This document shows positions 1-7,002 of a DNA stretch of 28,367 bases, one piece after another. The notes under the pieces were generated by a model. The model worked only from the letters and a program-made list of their open reading frames with translations. It ran no database searches and was not told the DNA's origin. The translations under genes were made by a program, and so were the position numbers. This stretch comes from SIG607 sp045655165 (GTDB taxonomy: Bacteria > Bacillota > Clostridia > Oscillospirales > Acutalibacteraceae). The DNA lies in contig JAZOOT010000045.1 of the NCBI GenBank assembly GCA_045655165.1, positions 1 to 28,367 on the forward strand, read 5' to 3'. Numbering within the stretch: position 1 is the stretch's first letter; every line of letters starts with the position of its first letter.

Positions 1-84
1 CGCCGAAAAAGCGGTTGCATCGTTTCTGTTAAAGACGCGCGTTACAATTTTGACAGTAATTTAGCAAACGCTATTATTGTATAA
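1..84 (+). CDS. C-terminal end of a FeoA-like protein (partial)
   Basis: Frame 1 is open from the window edge to a TAA at 82-84 and gives 27 residues ending in the pattern R-Y-N-F-x5-A-N-A-I-I-V. FeoA SH3-like proteins often end in a similar way (R-x-x-L-x5-A-x-x-I-x-V), and feoA normally sits just before feoB, as here. FeoA is a small cytosolic protein that helps the FeoB ferrous iron transporter. The call rests on the tail pattern and position only, because the body of the gene lies outside the window. Confidence 0.5.
   Translation, partial: RRKSGCIVSVKDARYNFDSNLANAIIV
50..77 (+). promoter_or_regulatory. Possible feoB promoter inside the feoA tail
   Basis: TTGACA at 50-55 is followed after 16 bases by TATTAT at 72-77. 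If used, transcription would start just before the hairpin at 89-110, so that hairpin would lie in the feoB leader. The site overlaps coding sequence and could be chance in AT-rich DNA. Confidence 0.3.
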
Positions 85-88
85 TTAT

Positions 89-117
89 AACAGCAATTTA
101 TATTGCTGTTTATTTTT
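89..117 (+). terminator. Hairpin after the FeoA-like gene, probable terminator or attenuator
   Basis: AACAGCAAT (89-97) and ATTGCTGTT (102-110) form a perfect 9-bp stem with a TTAT loop, followed by a T-rich stretch to 117. It lies five bases past the upstream stop codon. The stem is AT-rich, so termination may be partial, which would set the feoA to feoB ratio. Confidence 0.55.
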
Positions 118-125
118 GACAGTCA

Positions 126-141
126 GTTAGCAGTGGCTAAC
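126..141 (+). other. Hairpin just upstream of the feoB ribosome binding site
   Basis: GTTAGC (126-131) and GCTAAC (136-141) form a perfect 6-bp stem with an AGTG loop. It ends a few bases before the GGGG ribosome binding site at 149-152. It has no U tract, so a leader structure or a protein-binding palindrome is more likely than a terminator. Confidence 0.4.
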
Positions 142-158
142 CGCGAAAGGGGAAACTT

Positions 159-2153
159 ATGAAAATTGCACTGACAGGAAACCCGAATTCAGGCAAAACC
201 ACTATGTATAACGCCTTAACCGGCCGCAACGAAAAGGTTGGGAACTGGGCGGGCGTTACGGTTGACAAAAAAGAACACGCCGTAAAAAAGGCGTTTGCAG
301 GGGCAACAAAAATTACCGCTGTTGACCTGCCGGGCGCTTATTCGTTATCGCCCTTTACAAGCGAAGAAAGTATTACAAGTTCTTATGTTAAAGATGAAAA
401 TCCCGATGTTATTATTAACATTGTAGACGCTGACAATTTAAGCCGCAGTTTGTTTTTTACCACCCAACTTTTAGAACTTGGTGTTCCAATGGTTGTTGCT
501 TTAAACAAAAGCGATGTAAGCAATAAAAAAGGAAACCGAATTGATATAAAATTATTGTCAAAAAAACTTGGTTGCCCTGTTGTAAAAACCGTTTCTACAA
601 CTGACCTCGGTTTAAAGCAACTTATTGAAACTTCTATTACACAAGCGGGCAAAACGCAAACTGCACCTTACATAGAAAAAGATGTTGATTTAACCAACAA
701 AGAGGCGGTTAATTTGGCCGACCGCAAACGGTTTAATTTTGTAAACGACCTTGTAAAACAGGTTGAAAAACGCAAGGTTTTAACCAACCAAAAAAATTTT
801 GGCGACAAAATTGATGATATTCTTACAAACAAGTGGCTTGGTATACCCATTTTTGCCGCCGTTATGTTTTTGGTGTTTTATATTTCGCAAACCACGCTTG
901 GCACTTGGATTGCCGAAGGTGTAGAGGTTGGCGGTACCTTTATTCCCGGTCTTGTTCCACTTCTTGAAATTTTTCAAAACTGGGTGGGCGGTCTGTTAGA
1001 AAATGCCAACCCCTTAATTTCGGCAATTTTGGTTGACGGCGTTATTGGCGGTGTTGTTGCTGTTGTTGGCTTTTTACCGCTTGTTATGGTAATGTATTTT
1101 CTTATTGCGCTTTTAGAAGACTGCGGATATATGTCGCGCGCGGCGGTTGTTCTTGACCCCATTTTTAAAAGAGTTGGGCTTTCGGGAAAATCGGTTATTC
1201 CTTTTGTTATTACTGTTGGCTGCGCTGTTCCCGGTATTATGGCAAGCCGTACAATTAAAAACGAGCGTGAACGCCGTGCAACAGCTATGCTTGCGCCCTT
1301 TATGCCTTGCGGTGCAAAAATTCCTGTTATTGCTTTGTTTGCAGGCGCATTTTTTAAAGATGCTTGGTGGGTTAGCGCGTTAATGTATTTTGCAGGAATT
1401 GCCCTTATTTTTATTGGCGCTTTGCTTATTAACCTTATTACAGGTTACAATGCAAAAAAATCATACTTTATTATTGAACTGCCCGAATATAAAGTTCCGT
1501 CTTTTTGGGGGGCATTTAAATCTATGTGCAGCCGCGGTTGGGCTTACATTGTAAAGGCGGCCACAATAATTTTGCTTTGCAATATGGCGGTACAACTAAT
1601 GCAAACATTTAATTGGCGTTTTACGGTTGCCGAAAGCGCAAACACTTCTATTTTGGCGTCGCTTGCTTTGCCCTTTGCTTATTTGCTTTACCCGCTTGTT
1701 GGCGTTCTTTCGTGGCAGTTGGCGGCTGCCGCAATTACCGGTTTTATTGCAAAAGAAAACGTTGTGGGCACTTTGGCGGTTTGCTTTGTTGGGCTTGAAA
1801 ACCTTATTGATACCGAAGAACTTGCTATGATGGAAGGTGCCGGTGCAGAGGTTGCGGGAATTATGGCAATAACAAAAGTTGCGGCTTTGTCTTACCTTAT
1901 GTTTAACCTTTATACCCCTCCTTGCTTTGCAGCAATTGGCGCAATGAACGCCGAAATGAAAAGCGCAAAATGGCTTTTTGGCGGAATAGGGCTTCAGTTT
2001 GCAGTTGGCTACACCGTTTCTTACCTTGTTTATACCGTTGGCACCATTATTGTTGGCGGCGCGCTTAATATTGGCGCGGCATTTGCGGGTCTTATTGCGG
2101 TTTTAATTATGGTTGCCGTTGTGGTTTATATGATTGTTAAAAATAAAAAGTAG
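159..2153 (+). CDS. feoB: Ferrous iron transport protein B
   Basis: FeoB is an inner-membrane Fe(II) transporter with an N-terminal GTPase. The G1 motif GNPNSGKT is at residues 7-14, G3 DLPG at 56-59 and G4 NKSD at 116-119, with a G5-like VSTTD later. From about residue 225 the protein is mostly membrane segments. These include the conserved FeoB core with the CGYMSRAA and GLSGKSVIPF stretches and the cysteine-containing GCAVPGIMASR segment. The 664-residue length is typical for Firmicutes FeoB. The ATG at 159 follows the AAAGGGG site with good spacing. A FeoA-like tail lies upstream and a FeoB-associated small protein starts 6 bases after the stop, so this is an iron-uptake operon. No Fur box was identified with confidence. 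Identification is secure. Confidence 0.97.
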   Translation: MKIALTGNPNSGKTTMYNALTGRNEKVGNWAGVTVDKKEHAVKKAFAGATKITAVDLPGAYSLSPFTSEESITSSYVKDENPDVIINIVDADNLSRSLFFTTQLLELGVPMVVALNKSDVSNKKGNRIDIKLLSKKLGCPVVKTVSTTDLGLKQLIETSITQAGKTQTAPYIEKDVDLTNKEAVNLADRKRFNFVNDLVKQVEKRKVLTNQKNFGDKIDDILTNKWLGIPIFAAVMFLVFYISQTTLGTWIAEGVEVGGTFIPGLVPLLEIFQNWVGGLLENANPLISAILVDGVIGGVVAVVGFLPLVMVMYFLIALLEDCGYMSRAAVVLDPIFKRVGLSGKSVIPFVITVGCAVPGIMASRTIKNERERRATAMLAPFMPCGAKIPVIALFAGAFFKDAWWVSALMYFAGIALIFIGALLINLITGYNAKKSYFIIELPEYKVPSFWGAFKSMCSRGWAYIVKAATIILLCNMAVQLMQTFNWRFTVAESANTSILASLALPFAYLLYPLVGVLSWQLAAAAITGFIAKENVVGTLAVCFVGLENLIDTEELAMMEGAGAEVAGIMAITKVAALSYLMFNLYTPPCFAAIGAMNAEMKSAKWLFGGIGLQFAVGYTVSYLVYTVGTIIVGGALNIGAAFAGLIAVLIMVAVVVYMIVKNKK

Positions 2154-2159
2154 GTTTTT

Positions 2160-2309
2160 ATGGAAGATATAATTGTTATTTTAATATTAATTTTAATTGC
2201 GGCGGGTATTGTTTTTTATCTTGTTAAAGCAAAAAAACGCGGTGAAAAGTGTATTGGGTGTCCTTATTATAAACAATGTGAAAACTGTTCTAATAAACAA
2301 AAGAAATAG
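2160..2309 (+). CDS. FeoB-associated Cys-rich membrane protein
   Basis: This 49-residue ORF starts with ATG 6 bases after the feoB stop. It has one hydrophobic N-terminal helix (about residues 4-22), a basic KAKKRG stretch, then a short cytosolic tail with four cysteines, C31, C34, C40 and C43, in the arrangement CIGCPYYKQC plus ENC. This matches the FeoB_associated family (Pfam PF12669), small membrane proteins encoded directly after feoB. They are thought to help FeoB, perhaps by handing iron to or from the transporter. The ribosome binding site is weak (AGTAGG across the feoB stop), suggesting translational coupling. Gene finders with a length cutoff would miss it. Confidence 0.88.
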   Translation: MEDIIVILILILIAAGIVFYLVKAKKRGEKCIGCPYYKQCENCSNKQKK

Positions 2310-2312
2310 CAA

Positions 2313-2351
2313 ACGGCGGTAAGAAGAAAAATTTTTTCTTTTTGCCGCCGT
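2313..2351 (+). terminator. Long perfect-type hairpin after the feo operon
   Basis: The arms beginning ACGGCGG (2313) and ending CCGCCGT (2351) pair over about 19 bp, with two G-U pairs and almost no loop. The inner part is A-rich on the left and T-rich on the right. It lies right after the small Feo gene and before the copA promoter, so it probably ends feo transcription. A canonical U tract after the stem is missing, so the mechanism is uncertain. Confidence 0.5.
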
Positions 2352-2379
2352 AGAAATTTTATTAAATTTGTGGTATAAT
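2351..2379 (+). promoter_or_regulatory. copA promoter
   Basis: TAGAAA at 2351-2356, 17 bases, then TATAAT at 2374-2379 preceded by TGG, an extended -10. Transcription would begin near 2386, shortly before the GGGGG ribosome binding site. No CopY or CsoR operator was recognised. Confidence 0.65.
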
Positions 2380-2403
2380 TGTTACAACAAAGGGGGTTTT
2401 GCC

Positions 2404-4848
2404 GTGACAAAAAAATATAACGTGCAAGGAATGAGTTGCGCCGCGTGCAGCGCCCGCGTGGAAAAGGCGGTACAGAGCGTAAACGGCGTTGTTTCTTGTT
2501 CGGTAAATTTATTAACAAATTCAATGGTTGTTGAGGGAACGGCAAACGAAACAGATATTATTAATGCCGTAAAAAAAGCGGGGTATTCCGCCTTAGTGTC
2601 CGAGCAAAAAAATGACCCCAAAATTTTAAGCGATACCGAAACCCCTTTGCTTTTAAAAAGATTTGTTTTTTCTGCTTTGTTTTTGGTTTTGCTTATGTAT
2701 TTATCTATGGGATATGTTATGTGGGGATTCCCTTTGCCCTCTTTTTTAGAAAGCAAACCAATTATAATTGGAATTTTGCAAATGCTTTTATCAATAATAG
2801 TAATGGTTATTAACCATAAATTTTTCATAAACGGCTTTAAAGGGCTTCTTCATCGCTCGCCAAACATGGACACACTGGTTTCGCTTGGGTCTTTGGCTTC
2901 TTTTATATATAGCGTGTGTGTGTTAATATCTAACAAAAACGGTTTTCTTCACGGGCTTTACTTTGAATCGGCAGCAATGATACTTACCCTAATTACACTT
3001 GGAAAAACCCTGGAAGCGCGCTCTAAAGGAAAAACAACCAACGCTTTAAAAGGGCTAATGGAACTTGCACCTAAAACCGCAACCGTAATACGCGAAGGTT
3101 TTGAAGTTTGCGTTTCGGCAGACACCGTAACGGTGGGTGATATTTTTGTTGTACGTCCCGGCGAAAACATTCCTGTTGACGGTATTGTTATTGACGGAAA
3201 CAGCGCGGTAGATGAATCGGCTTTGACCGGTGAAAGTATTCCTGTAGATAAATTTATTGGCGATACCGTAAGCGGTGCGACCATAAACCGTTCGGGTTTT
3301 TTAAAGTGTAAAGCAACACGCGTTGGCAAGGACACAACTCTTTCTCAAATTATTAAAATGGTAAGCGAAGCAGCGGCAACAAAAGCCCCAATAGCAAAAA
3401 TTGCCGATAAGATTTCGGGGGTTTTTGTTCCTGCGGTTTTACTTATTGCGTTGTTTGTTTTTATAATATGGCTAATTTGCGGAGAGACAACGGATTTTGC
3501 TTTAGCGCGCGCAATTTCGGTGCTGGTAATAAGCTGTCCCTGTGCGCTTGGGCTTGCTACCCCCGTTGCTATTATGGTTGGCAGCGGCAAAGGGGCAAAA
3601 AACGGCATTTTATTTAAAACGGCAACTTCGCTTGAAATAGCGGGTAAAACGCAAATTGTTGCTCTTGATAAAACCGGAACCATTACCACGGGCGAACCCA
3701 AAGTAACCGATATTTTAGGAAACGAAGAACTTCTTCTATTGGCTTACAGTATTGAAATTAAAAGCGAGCACCCTCTTGCAAAAGCCATTATAGAAAAGGC
3801 GAAAAACGATGGTGTTAAAGCATTAAAAACAACCGAATTTGAAGTTTTTTCGGGCGGTGGTTTGGTTGCAAAAATAAACAACTGTCTTGTTTGTGGCGGA
3901 AACGCAGATTTTGTAAAAAAATATGCAGAAATTCCTTTTGAAACTTTAAAGAAGGCAGAAGAACTTTCTTTAGACGGCAAAACCGTTATGTTTTTTGCAA
4001 AAGAAGGCCGTCTTATTGGCATTATTGCAGTTGCAGACACAATAAAAACAGACAGCAAAAAGGCGGTTTCTGAACTTAATAATTTAGGCGTGCGTGTTGT
4101 TATGCTTACGGGCGACAACAAAGCAACCGCCGAAGCAATTGCCACACAAACGGGCATTAACGAAGTTGTTTCTGAGGTAAAACCCGACGGAAAAGAAGAG
4201 GTTGTTCGTAATCTTAAAAAAATTGGCAGAGTAACAATGGTTGGCGACGGTATTAACGATGCGCCTGCTTTAACAAGTGCCGACACAGGAATTGCAATAG
4301 GAGCCGGAACGGATATTGCTATTGATTCGGCGGATATTGTTCTTTTAAACAACACCCTTTCTGATGTTGCCGCAGCAATTCGTTTAAGCCGCGCAACACT
4401 TAAAACAATTCACCAAAATTTGTTTTGGGCTTTTCTTTATAACATAATTGGTATACCCATTGCCGCAGGTGCTCTTATTTGGGCAGGGGTAACGCTTAAC
4501 CCAATAATTGGCGCAGCCGCTATGAGTTTATCGAGTTTTTGTGTGGTAACTAATTCGTTAAGATTAAATTTGTGTGATTTACATTCCGCAAAAAAAGATA
4601 AAAAAAGAAAGTATAAAGTAAAAAAAGAAGGTAAGAAAATGAAAAAAACAATAAAAATTGAAGGTATGATGTGTCCTCACTGCGAAGCAAGGGTTAAACA
4701 GGTTTTGGAAGAAATTAACGGAATTGATGAGGCCGTTGTAAGCCATTCTTTAAAAACTGCTGTTGTTTCAATGGAAAAACCAGTGGCAGATGATGTTATT
4801 TTAAAAGCAATAACCGATAACGGATATAAAGTAATTGAAATAGAATAA
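2404..4848 (+). CDS. copA: Copper-translocating P-type ATPase with N- and C-terminal HMA domains
   Basis: This P1B-type ATPase should export Cu(I) across the cytoplasmic membrane. Numbered from the GTG start, the first heavy-metal-associated domain has C12 and C15 (GMSCAAC). The actuator TGES is at 275-278, the membrane CPC metal site at 378-380, the phosphorylated aspartate is D422 in DKTGT, an HP motif (EHPLAKA) lies in the nucleotide domain, and GDGINDAP is at 614-621. A lysine-rich linker then leads to a second HMA domain, residues 746-814, with CPHC at 757-760. The GTG at 2404 is chosen because GGGGG ends 7 bases before it; the in-frame ATG at 2368 overlaps the -10 box. The gene is monocistronic with its own promoter and terminator. 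The C-terminal domain may also be made separately. Confidence 0.95.
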   Translation: MTKKYNVQGMSCAACSARVEKAVQSVNGVVSCSVNLLTNSMVVEGTANETDIINAVKKAGYSALVSEQKNDPKILSDTETPLLLKRFVFSALFLVLLMYLSMGYVMWGFPLPSFLESKPIIIGILQMLLSIIVMVINHKFFINGFKGLLHRSPNMDTLVSLGSLASFIYSVCVLISNKNGFLHGLYFESAAMILTLITLGKTLEARSKGKTTNALKGLMELAPKTATVIREGFEVCVSADTVTVGDIFVVRPGENIPVDGIVIDGNSAVDESALTGESIPVDKFIGDTVSGATINRSGFLKCKATRVGKDTTLSQIIKMVSEAAATKAPIAKIADKISGVFVPAVLLIALFVFIIWLICGETTDFALARAISVLVISCPCALGLATPVAIMVGSGKGAKNGILFKTATSLEIAGKTQIVALDKTGTITTGEPKVTDILGNEELLLLAYSIEIKSEHPLAKAIIEKAKNDGVKALKTTEFEVFSGGGLVAKINNCLVCGGNADFVKKYAEIPFETLKKAEELSLDGKTVMFFAKEGRLIGIIAVADTIKTDSKKAVSELNNLGVRVVMLTGDNKATAEAIATQTGINEVVSEVKPDGKEEVVRNLKKIGRVTMVGDGINDAPALTSADTGIAIGAGTDIAIDSADIVLLNNTLSDVAAAIRLSRATLKTIHQNLFWAFLYNIIGIPIAAGALIWAGVTLNPIIGAAAMSLSSFCVVTNSLRLNLCDLHSAKKDKKRKYKVKKEGKKMKKTIKIEGMMCPHCEARVKQVLEEINGIDEAVVSHSLKTAVVSMEKPVADDVILKAITDNGYKVIEIE
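4639..4848 (+). CDS. Possible separately translated CopZ-like copper chaperone (in frame within copA)
   Basis: An in-frame ATG at 4639 is preceded by AGAAGG (4626-4631) at a spacing of 7, a credible ribosome binding site inside copA. Translation from here gives a 69-residue stand-alone HMA domain with MxCxxC (C12, C15), the size and layout of a CopZ chaperone, which carries Cu(I) to CopA. Independent translation is inferred; the same residues certainly form the C-terminus of full-length CopA. The upstream lysine-rich, AAG/AAA-rich linker could contain AG-rich strings by chance. Confidence 0.4.
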   Translation: MKKTIKIEGMMCPHCEARVKQVLEEINGIDEAVVSHSLKTAVVSMEKPVADDVILKAITDNGYKVIEIE

Positions 4849-4874
4849 AAAAACACCCAAACGGGTGTTTTTTT
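4849..4874. terminator. Bidirectional terminator between copA and the SLOG gene
   Basis: AAACACCC (4851-4858), loop AAAC, GGGTGTTT (4863-4870), flanked by A's on the left and T's on the right, so it can stop transcription in both directions. It overlaps the end of the minus-strand gene. Confidence 0.85.
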
Positions 4875-5205
4875 ATTTGTTTAAAACGAACACGCGAATT
4901 GGGTGCTTTTCTTTTTTACATTTTTCTATTACATATTTTGTTCCGTGGCTTTGTCTATCCCAAAAAGCATAAACTATATCGCTTTTTTTAATAATTATAT
5001 CGTTTCGTTTTAGTGGGGCTGCTTTTCCGTATGTATTATAATCGGGAAAAATTTCGGTTAGTTTTATGTTGTTTTCAATTGCGTAGTTGCGGGCACAGGT
5101 GTCTACCCCTTTTGCGCCGCCGCTTATAATTTCGGTTATTTCGCCTTCTAAAAAATATTCAAGTTTCACAAAAAGTGTGCGAGAACCGATAACTGCAACC
5201 TTCAT
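4873..5205 (-). CDS. SLOG-family (DUF2493, YspA-like) protein
   Basis: The 110-residue product begins MKVAVIGSR and contains SGGAKGVDT near residues 33-42 and an N-D-x-I segment. This is the Rossmann-like layout of the SLOG/DUF2493 family, whose members are thought to bind nucleotides or nucleotide-derived ligands; the actual ligand is unknown. The ATG at 5205 is chosen because AGGAAG precedes it at 7 bases and it follows a good minus-strand promoter. A longer frame reaching 5253 would start inside that promoter. It is divergent from dnaA and occupies the place where rpmH-rnpA usually sit in Firmicutes. Any role in replication is unsupported. Confidence 0.75.
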   Translation of the reverse strand: MKVAVIGSRTLFVKLEYFLEGEITEIISGGAKGVDTCARNYAIENNIKLTEIFPDYNTYGKAAPLKRNDIIIKKSDIVYAFWDRQSHGTKYVIEKCKKEKHPIRVFVLNK

Positions 5206-5224
5206 TTTATCACTTCCTAAACCC

Positions 5225-5253
5225 ATTTTAACTTTTTTTACCTTTTTTTGCAA
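5225..5253 (-). promoter_or_regulatory. Promoter of the SLOG gene
   Basis: On the minus strand TTGCAA (5253-5248), 17 bases, TAAAAT (5230-5225). It predicts a short leader before the ATG at 5205 and supports that start over the longer reading frame. Confidence 0.65.
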
Positions 5254-5293
5254 GTTTTTTCGATATATATTTATATATATTATAAATAATATA

Positions 5294-5322
5294 TTGAATT
5301 TTTAGAATCTGTATGTTATAAT
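5294..5322 (+). promoter_or_regulatory. dnaA promoter with AT-only upstream element
   Basis: TTGAAT (5294-5299), exactly 17 bases, TATAAT (5317-5322). A run of 33 A/T-only bases (5263-5295) lies immediately upstream and could act as an UP element or an easily unwound stretch. The leader before the dnaA ATG would be about 115 bases. One near-match to the local DnaA-box form, TTATTAACC, lies in that leader at 5377-5385, which would permit autoregulation. Confidence 0.75.
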
Positions 5323-5446
5323 ATAGGTGATATTTTGCGCGTATTGCTTTTTTACGGTGTTTTTGTGGTTTTTCTTTTATTAACCTTAAAAATCACAACA
5401 CAGGCCGTTTTTTAAGATATTTTAGCGTTTAGAAGGGAAGTTTAAT

Positions 5447-6775
5447 ATGAAAATTGATTCGCCTGCTGATATTTGGGAAGTTGTTTGCGAAGACCTTAAA
5501 AAGCAAATTACCGAAATTTCGTTTAATGTTTGGCTTAAAGATTTAAAGCCGGTTGAAATGCGACAGGGTGAATTTGTTTTAAGCATTTATTCGGAATACA
5601 AAAAACAAATTGTTGAATCTAACTATTTGGGTATTATTAAAAAATCTTTTGAAAATTTAATGGGTATTGAAATAAATGTTGTTATTTTAGTTTCGGATGA
5701 AAACGGCCAAATTGTTGAAAACAAACCTATTTCTGAAAACCCGTTTGAATTGGAACTTACCTTTGATAACTTTATTGTTGGCGCAACAAACCGTTTTGCG
5801 CACGCTGCTGCCATGGCAATTGCCGACAACCCAAGCGTTATTTATAATCCGCTTGTTATTTACGGCCGAAGCGGTGTTGGCAAAACCCACCTTTTGTTTG
5901 CCATTAAAAACCATATTCAAAAAAAACACCCCGAAAAAAGAATTGAGTATATTCGTTGCGAAGATTTTACTAACCAGCTTATTTCGGCTTTGCATGAAGG
6001 CAAACTTGGTTCCACCGGCGATATGAACGCGTTTCGTAACCGTTTTAGAAACACCGATGTTCTTTTGATGGACGACATTCAGTTTATTGCGGGTAAAGAA
6101 TCTACCCAGGAAGAGTTTTTTAACACCTTTAACTCACTTTACCAACAGCAAAAACAAATTGTTGTTACCTGCGACCGTCCTCCTAAAGACATTAAAAGTT
6201 TGGACGACCGTTTGCGTTCGCGTTTTGAAGGCGGTTTGGTTGCCGATATTATTCCGCCCGATTTTGAAACAAAGGTTGGTATTCTTTTAAAGAAAGCACA
6301 GCAACTTAACATTAAAGTTCCCGATAACATTATTTATTACATAGCCGAGCACATTCAAGATAACACAAGACAGCTTGAGGGTGTTATTAAAAAAATTCAG
6401 GCACTTGTTTTTATTGAACAAAAAACACCAACTTTATCGGCTGTTCAGGGCTTTATTAAAGAGGTTGTTTCTGACACCCGCCCCGAACCAATTAAGGTTG
6501 AACAAATTATTTCGGAAGTTGCAAGAACCTATAACATTAGCGAAAACGATATACTTTCTACCAGAAGAACGGCAGAACTTGTTAAGGCGCGCCAGGTAGC
6601 AATGTATATTGCGCGTGAAACAACCGAACTTCCTTATAACGCTATTGGCGAAGCGTTTGGTAAAAACCACACAACCGTTCTTTACACCGAAAAGAAGGTT
6701 AAAGAACTTATGAAAAAAGACCTAAGCGAAAAAACAATTATTGAAGATATTATTAAAAACTTAAAAGCAGAATAG
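5447..6775 (+). CDS. dnaA: Chromosomal replication initiator protein DnaA
   Basis: DnaA binds origin DNA as an ATP-dependent oligomer and opens it for replication. Domain I spans about residues 1-85, followed by a very short linker. The AAA+ domain has Walker A GRSGVGKT at 140-147, Walker B LLMDD at 206-210, the DDRLRSRF segment around 253-260, and sensor 2 RQLEG at 308-312. Domain IV, about 350-442, should recognise DnaA boxes, but the usual F-G-G-R-D-H-T-T-V is F-G-K-N-H-T-T-V here (404-411). That is one residue shorter and lacks the Asp, and the usual A-R-P-R-Q stretch is V-K-A-R-Q (379-383). The 442-residue length is normal. The start follows GAAGGGAAG with good spacing. dnaN follows after the probable origin. 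Confidence 0.97.
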   Translation: MKIDSPADIWEVVCEDLKKQITEISFNVWLKDLKPVEMRQGEFVLSIYSEYKKQIVESNYLGIIKKSFENLMGIEINVVILVSDENGQIVENKPISENPFELELTFDNFIVGATNRFAHAAAMAIADNPSVIYNPLVIYGRSGVGKTHLLFAIKNHIQKKHPEKRIEYIRCEDFTNQLISALHEGKLGSTGDMNAFRNRFRNTDVLLMDDIQFIAGKESTQEEFFNTFNSLYQQQKQIVVTCDRPPKDIKSLDDRLRSRFEGGLVADIIPPDFETKVGILLKKAQQLNIKVPDNIIYYIAEHIQDNTRQLEGVIKKIQALVFIEQKTPTLSAVQGFIKEVVSDTRPEPIKVEQIISEVARTYNISENDILSTRRTAELVKARQVAMYIARETTELPYNAIGEAFGKNHTTVLYTEKKVKELMKKDLSEKTIIEDIIKNLKAE

Positions 6776-6899
6776 TTATGAACAAAATTAACACAAATTA
6801 ACAAAAATTTTATTAACACGGTGTTAGTAAAAAAGTTTATAAAAATGTTATTAAAAAGTTATTAAATTTTTATAAACACAAGTTTTTCTTTGTTGATAA
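6776..6899. promoter_or_regulatory. Cluster of four variant DnaA boxes (TTATNAACA)
   Basis: TTATGAACA (6776-6784), TTATTAACA (6810-6818), TTATAAACA (6870-6878) and, on the minus strand, TTATCAACA (6899-6891). All fit TTATNAACA, differing from the usual TTATNCACA only in the sixth base. The second is also the left arm of an imperfect palindrome with TGTTAGTAA (6822-6830). Confidence 0.55.
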
Positions 6900-6924
6900 G
6901 GCATTTAGTGGGTTTTGAACAAAA

Positions 6925-6953
6925 CTGACAGCCCTAATACTACTGCTTATATT
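6925..6953 (+). promoter_or_regulatory. Possible dnaN promoter overlapping the origin
   Basis: CTGACA (6925-6930), 17 bases, TATATT (6948-6953). The spacer contains the trio-like element, so dnaN transcription and origin opening could affect each other. Confidence 0.45.
6934..6949 (+). other. DnaA-trio-like element
   Basis: The triplets CTA-ATA-CTA-CTG-CTT follow the GC-rich GACAGCCC and precede the AT-rich TATATTTTTAG stretch. This resembles the Bacillus subtilis order of box, GC cluster, trios and unwinding region, where DnaA loads on single-stranded trios. A weak box TTTTGAACA (6913-6921) lies just before the GC patch. Confidence 0.45.
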
Positions 6954-7002
6954 TTTAGTTTTTATTTTAAATCGCGTTTTTTTAGAAAGGAAGGAATAAA
7001 AA

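Larger units (their letters stand above)
6776..7002. other. oriC: Probable replication origin (oriC), dnaA-dnaN spacer
   Basis: This 227-base, very AT-rich spacer holds a cluster of DnaA-box-like 9-mers, a GC patch, a DnaA-trio-like run and then an AT-only-like stretch, in the order expected for a Firmicutes unwinding site. None of the 9-mers is the textbook TTATCCACA. The location between dnaA and dnaN is the standard origin site in many Firmicutes. The assignment is inferred from layout and sequence, not from strand-skew data. Confidence 0.75.

Noticed and set aside
2368..2403. Upstream ATG as start of copA
   Set aside because: It overlaps the TATAAT box and lacks a ribosome binding site; the GTG at 2404 has GGGGG at proper spacing.
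2382..4355. Long minus-strand frames inside copA (up to 203 aa)
   Set aside because: They are shadows of copA, which has every P-type ATPase motif; the antisense frames have no ribosome binding site or recognisable domain.
5263..5295. 33-base A/T-only run upstream of dnaA as a second origin unwinding site
   Set aside because: No DnaA-box cluster or trio-like element accompanies it; a promoter UP element is the simpler reading.
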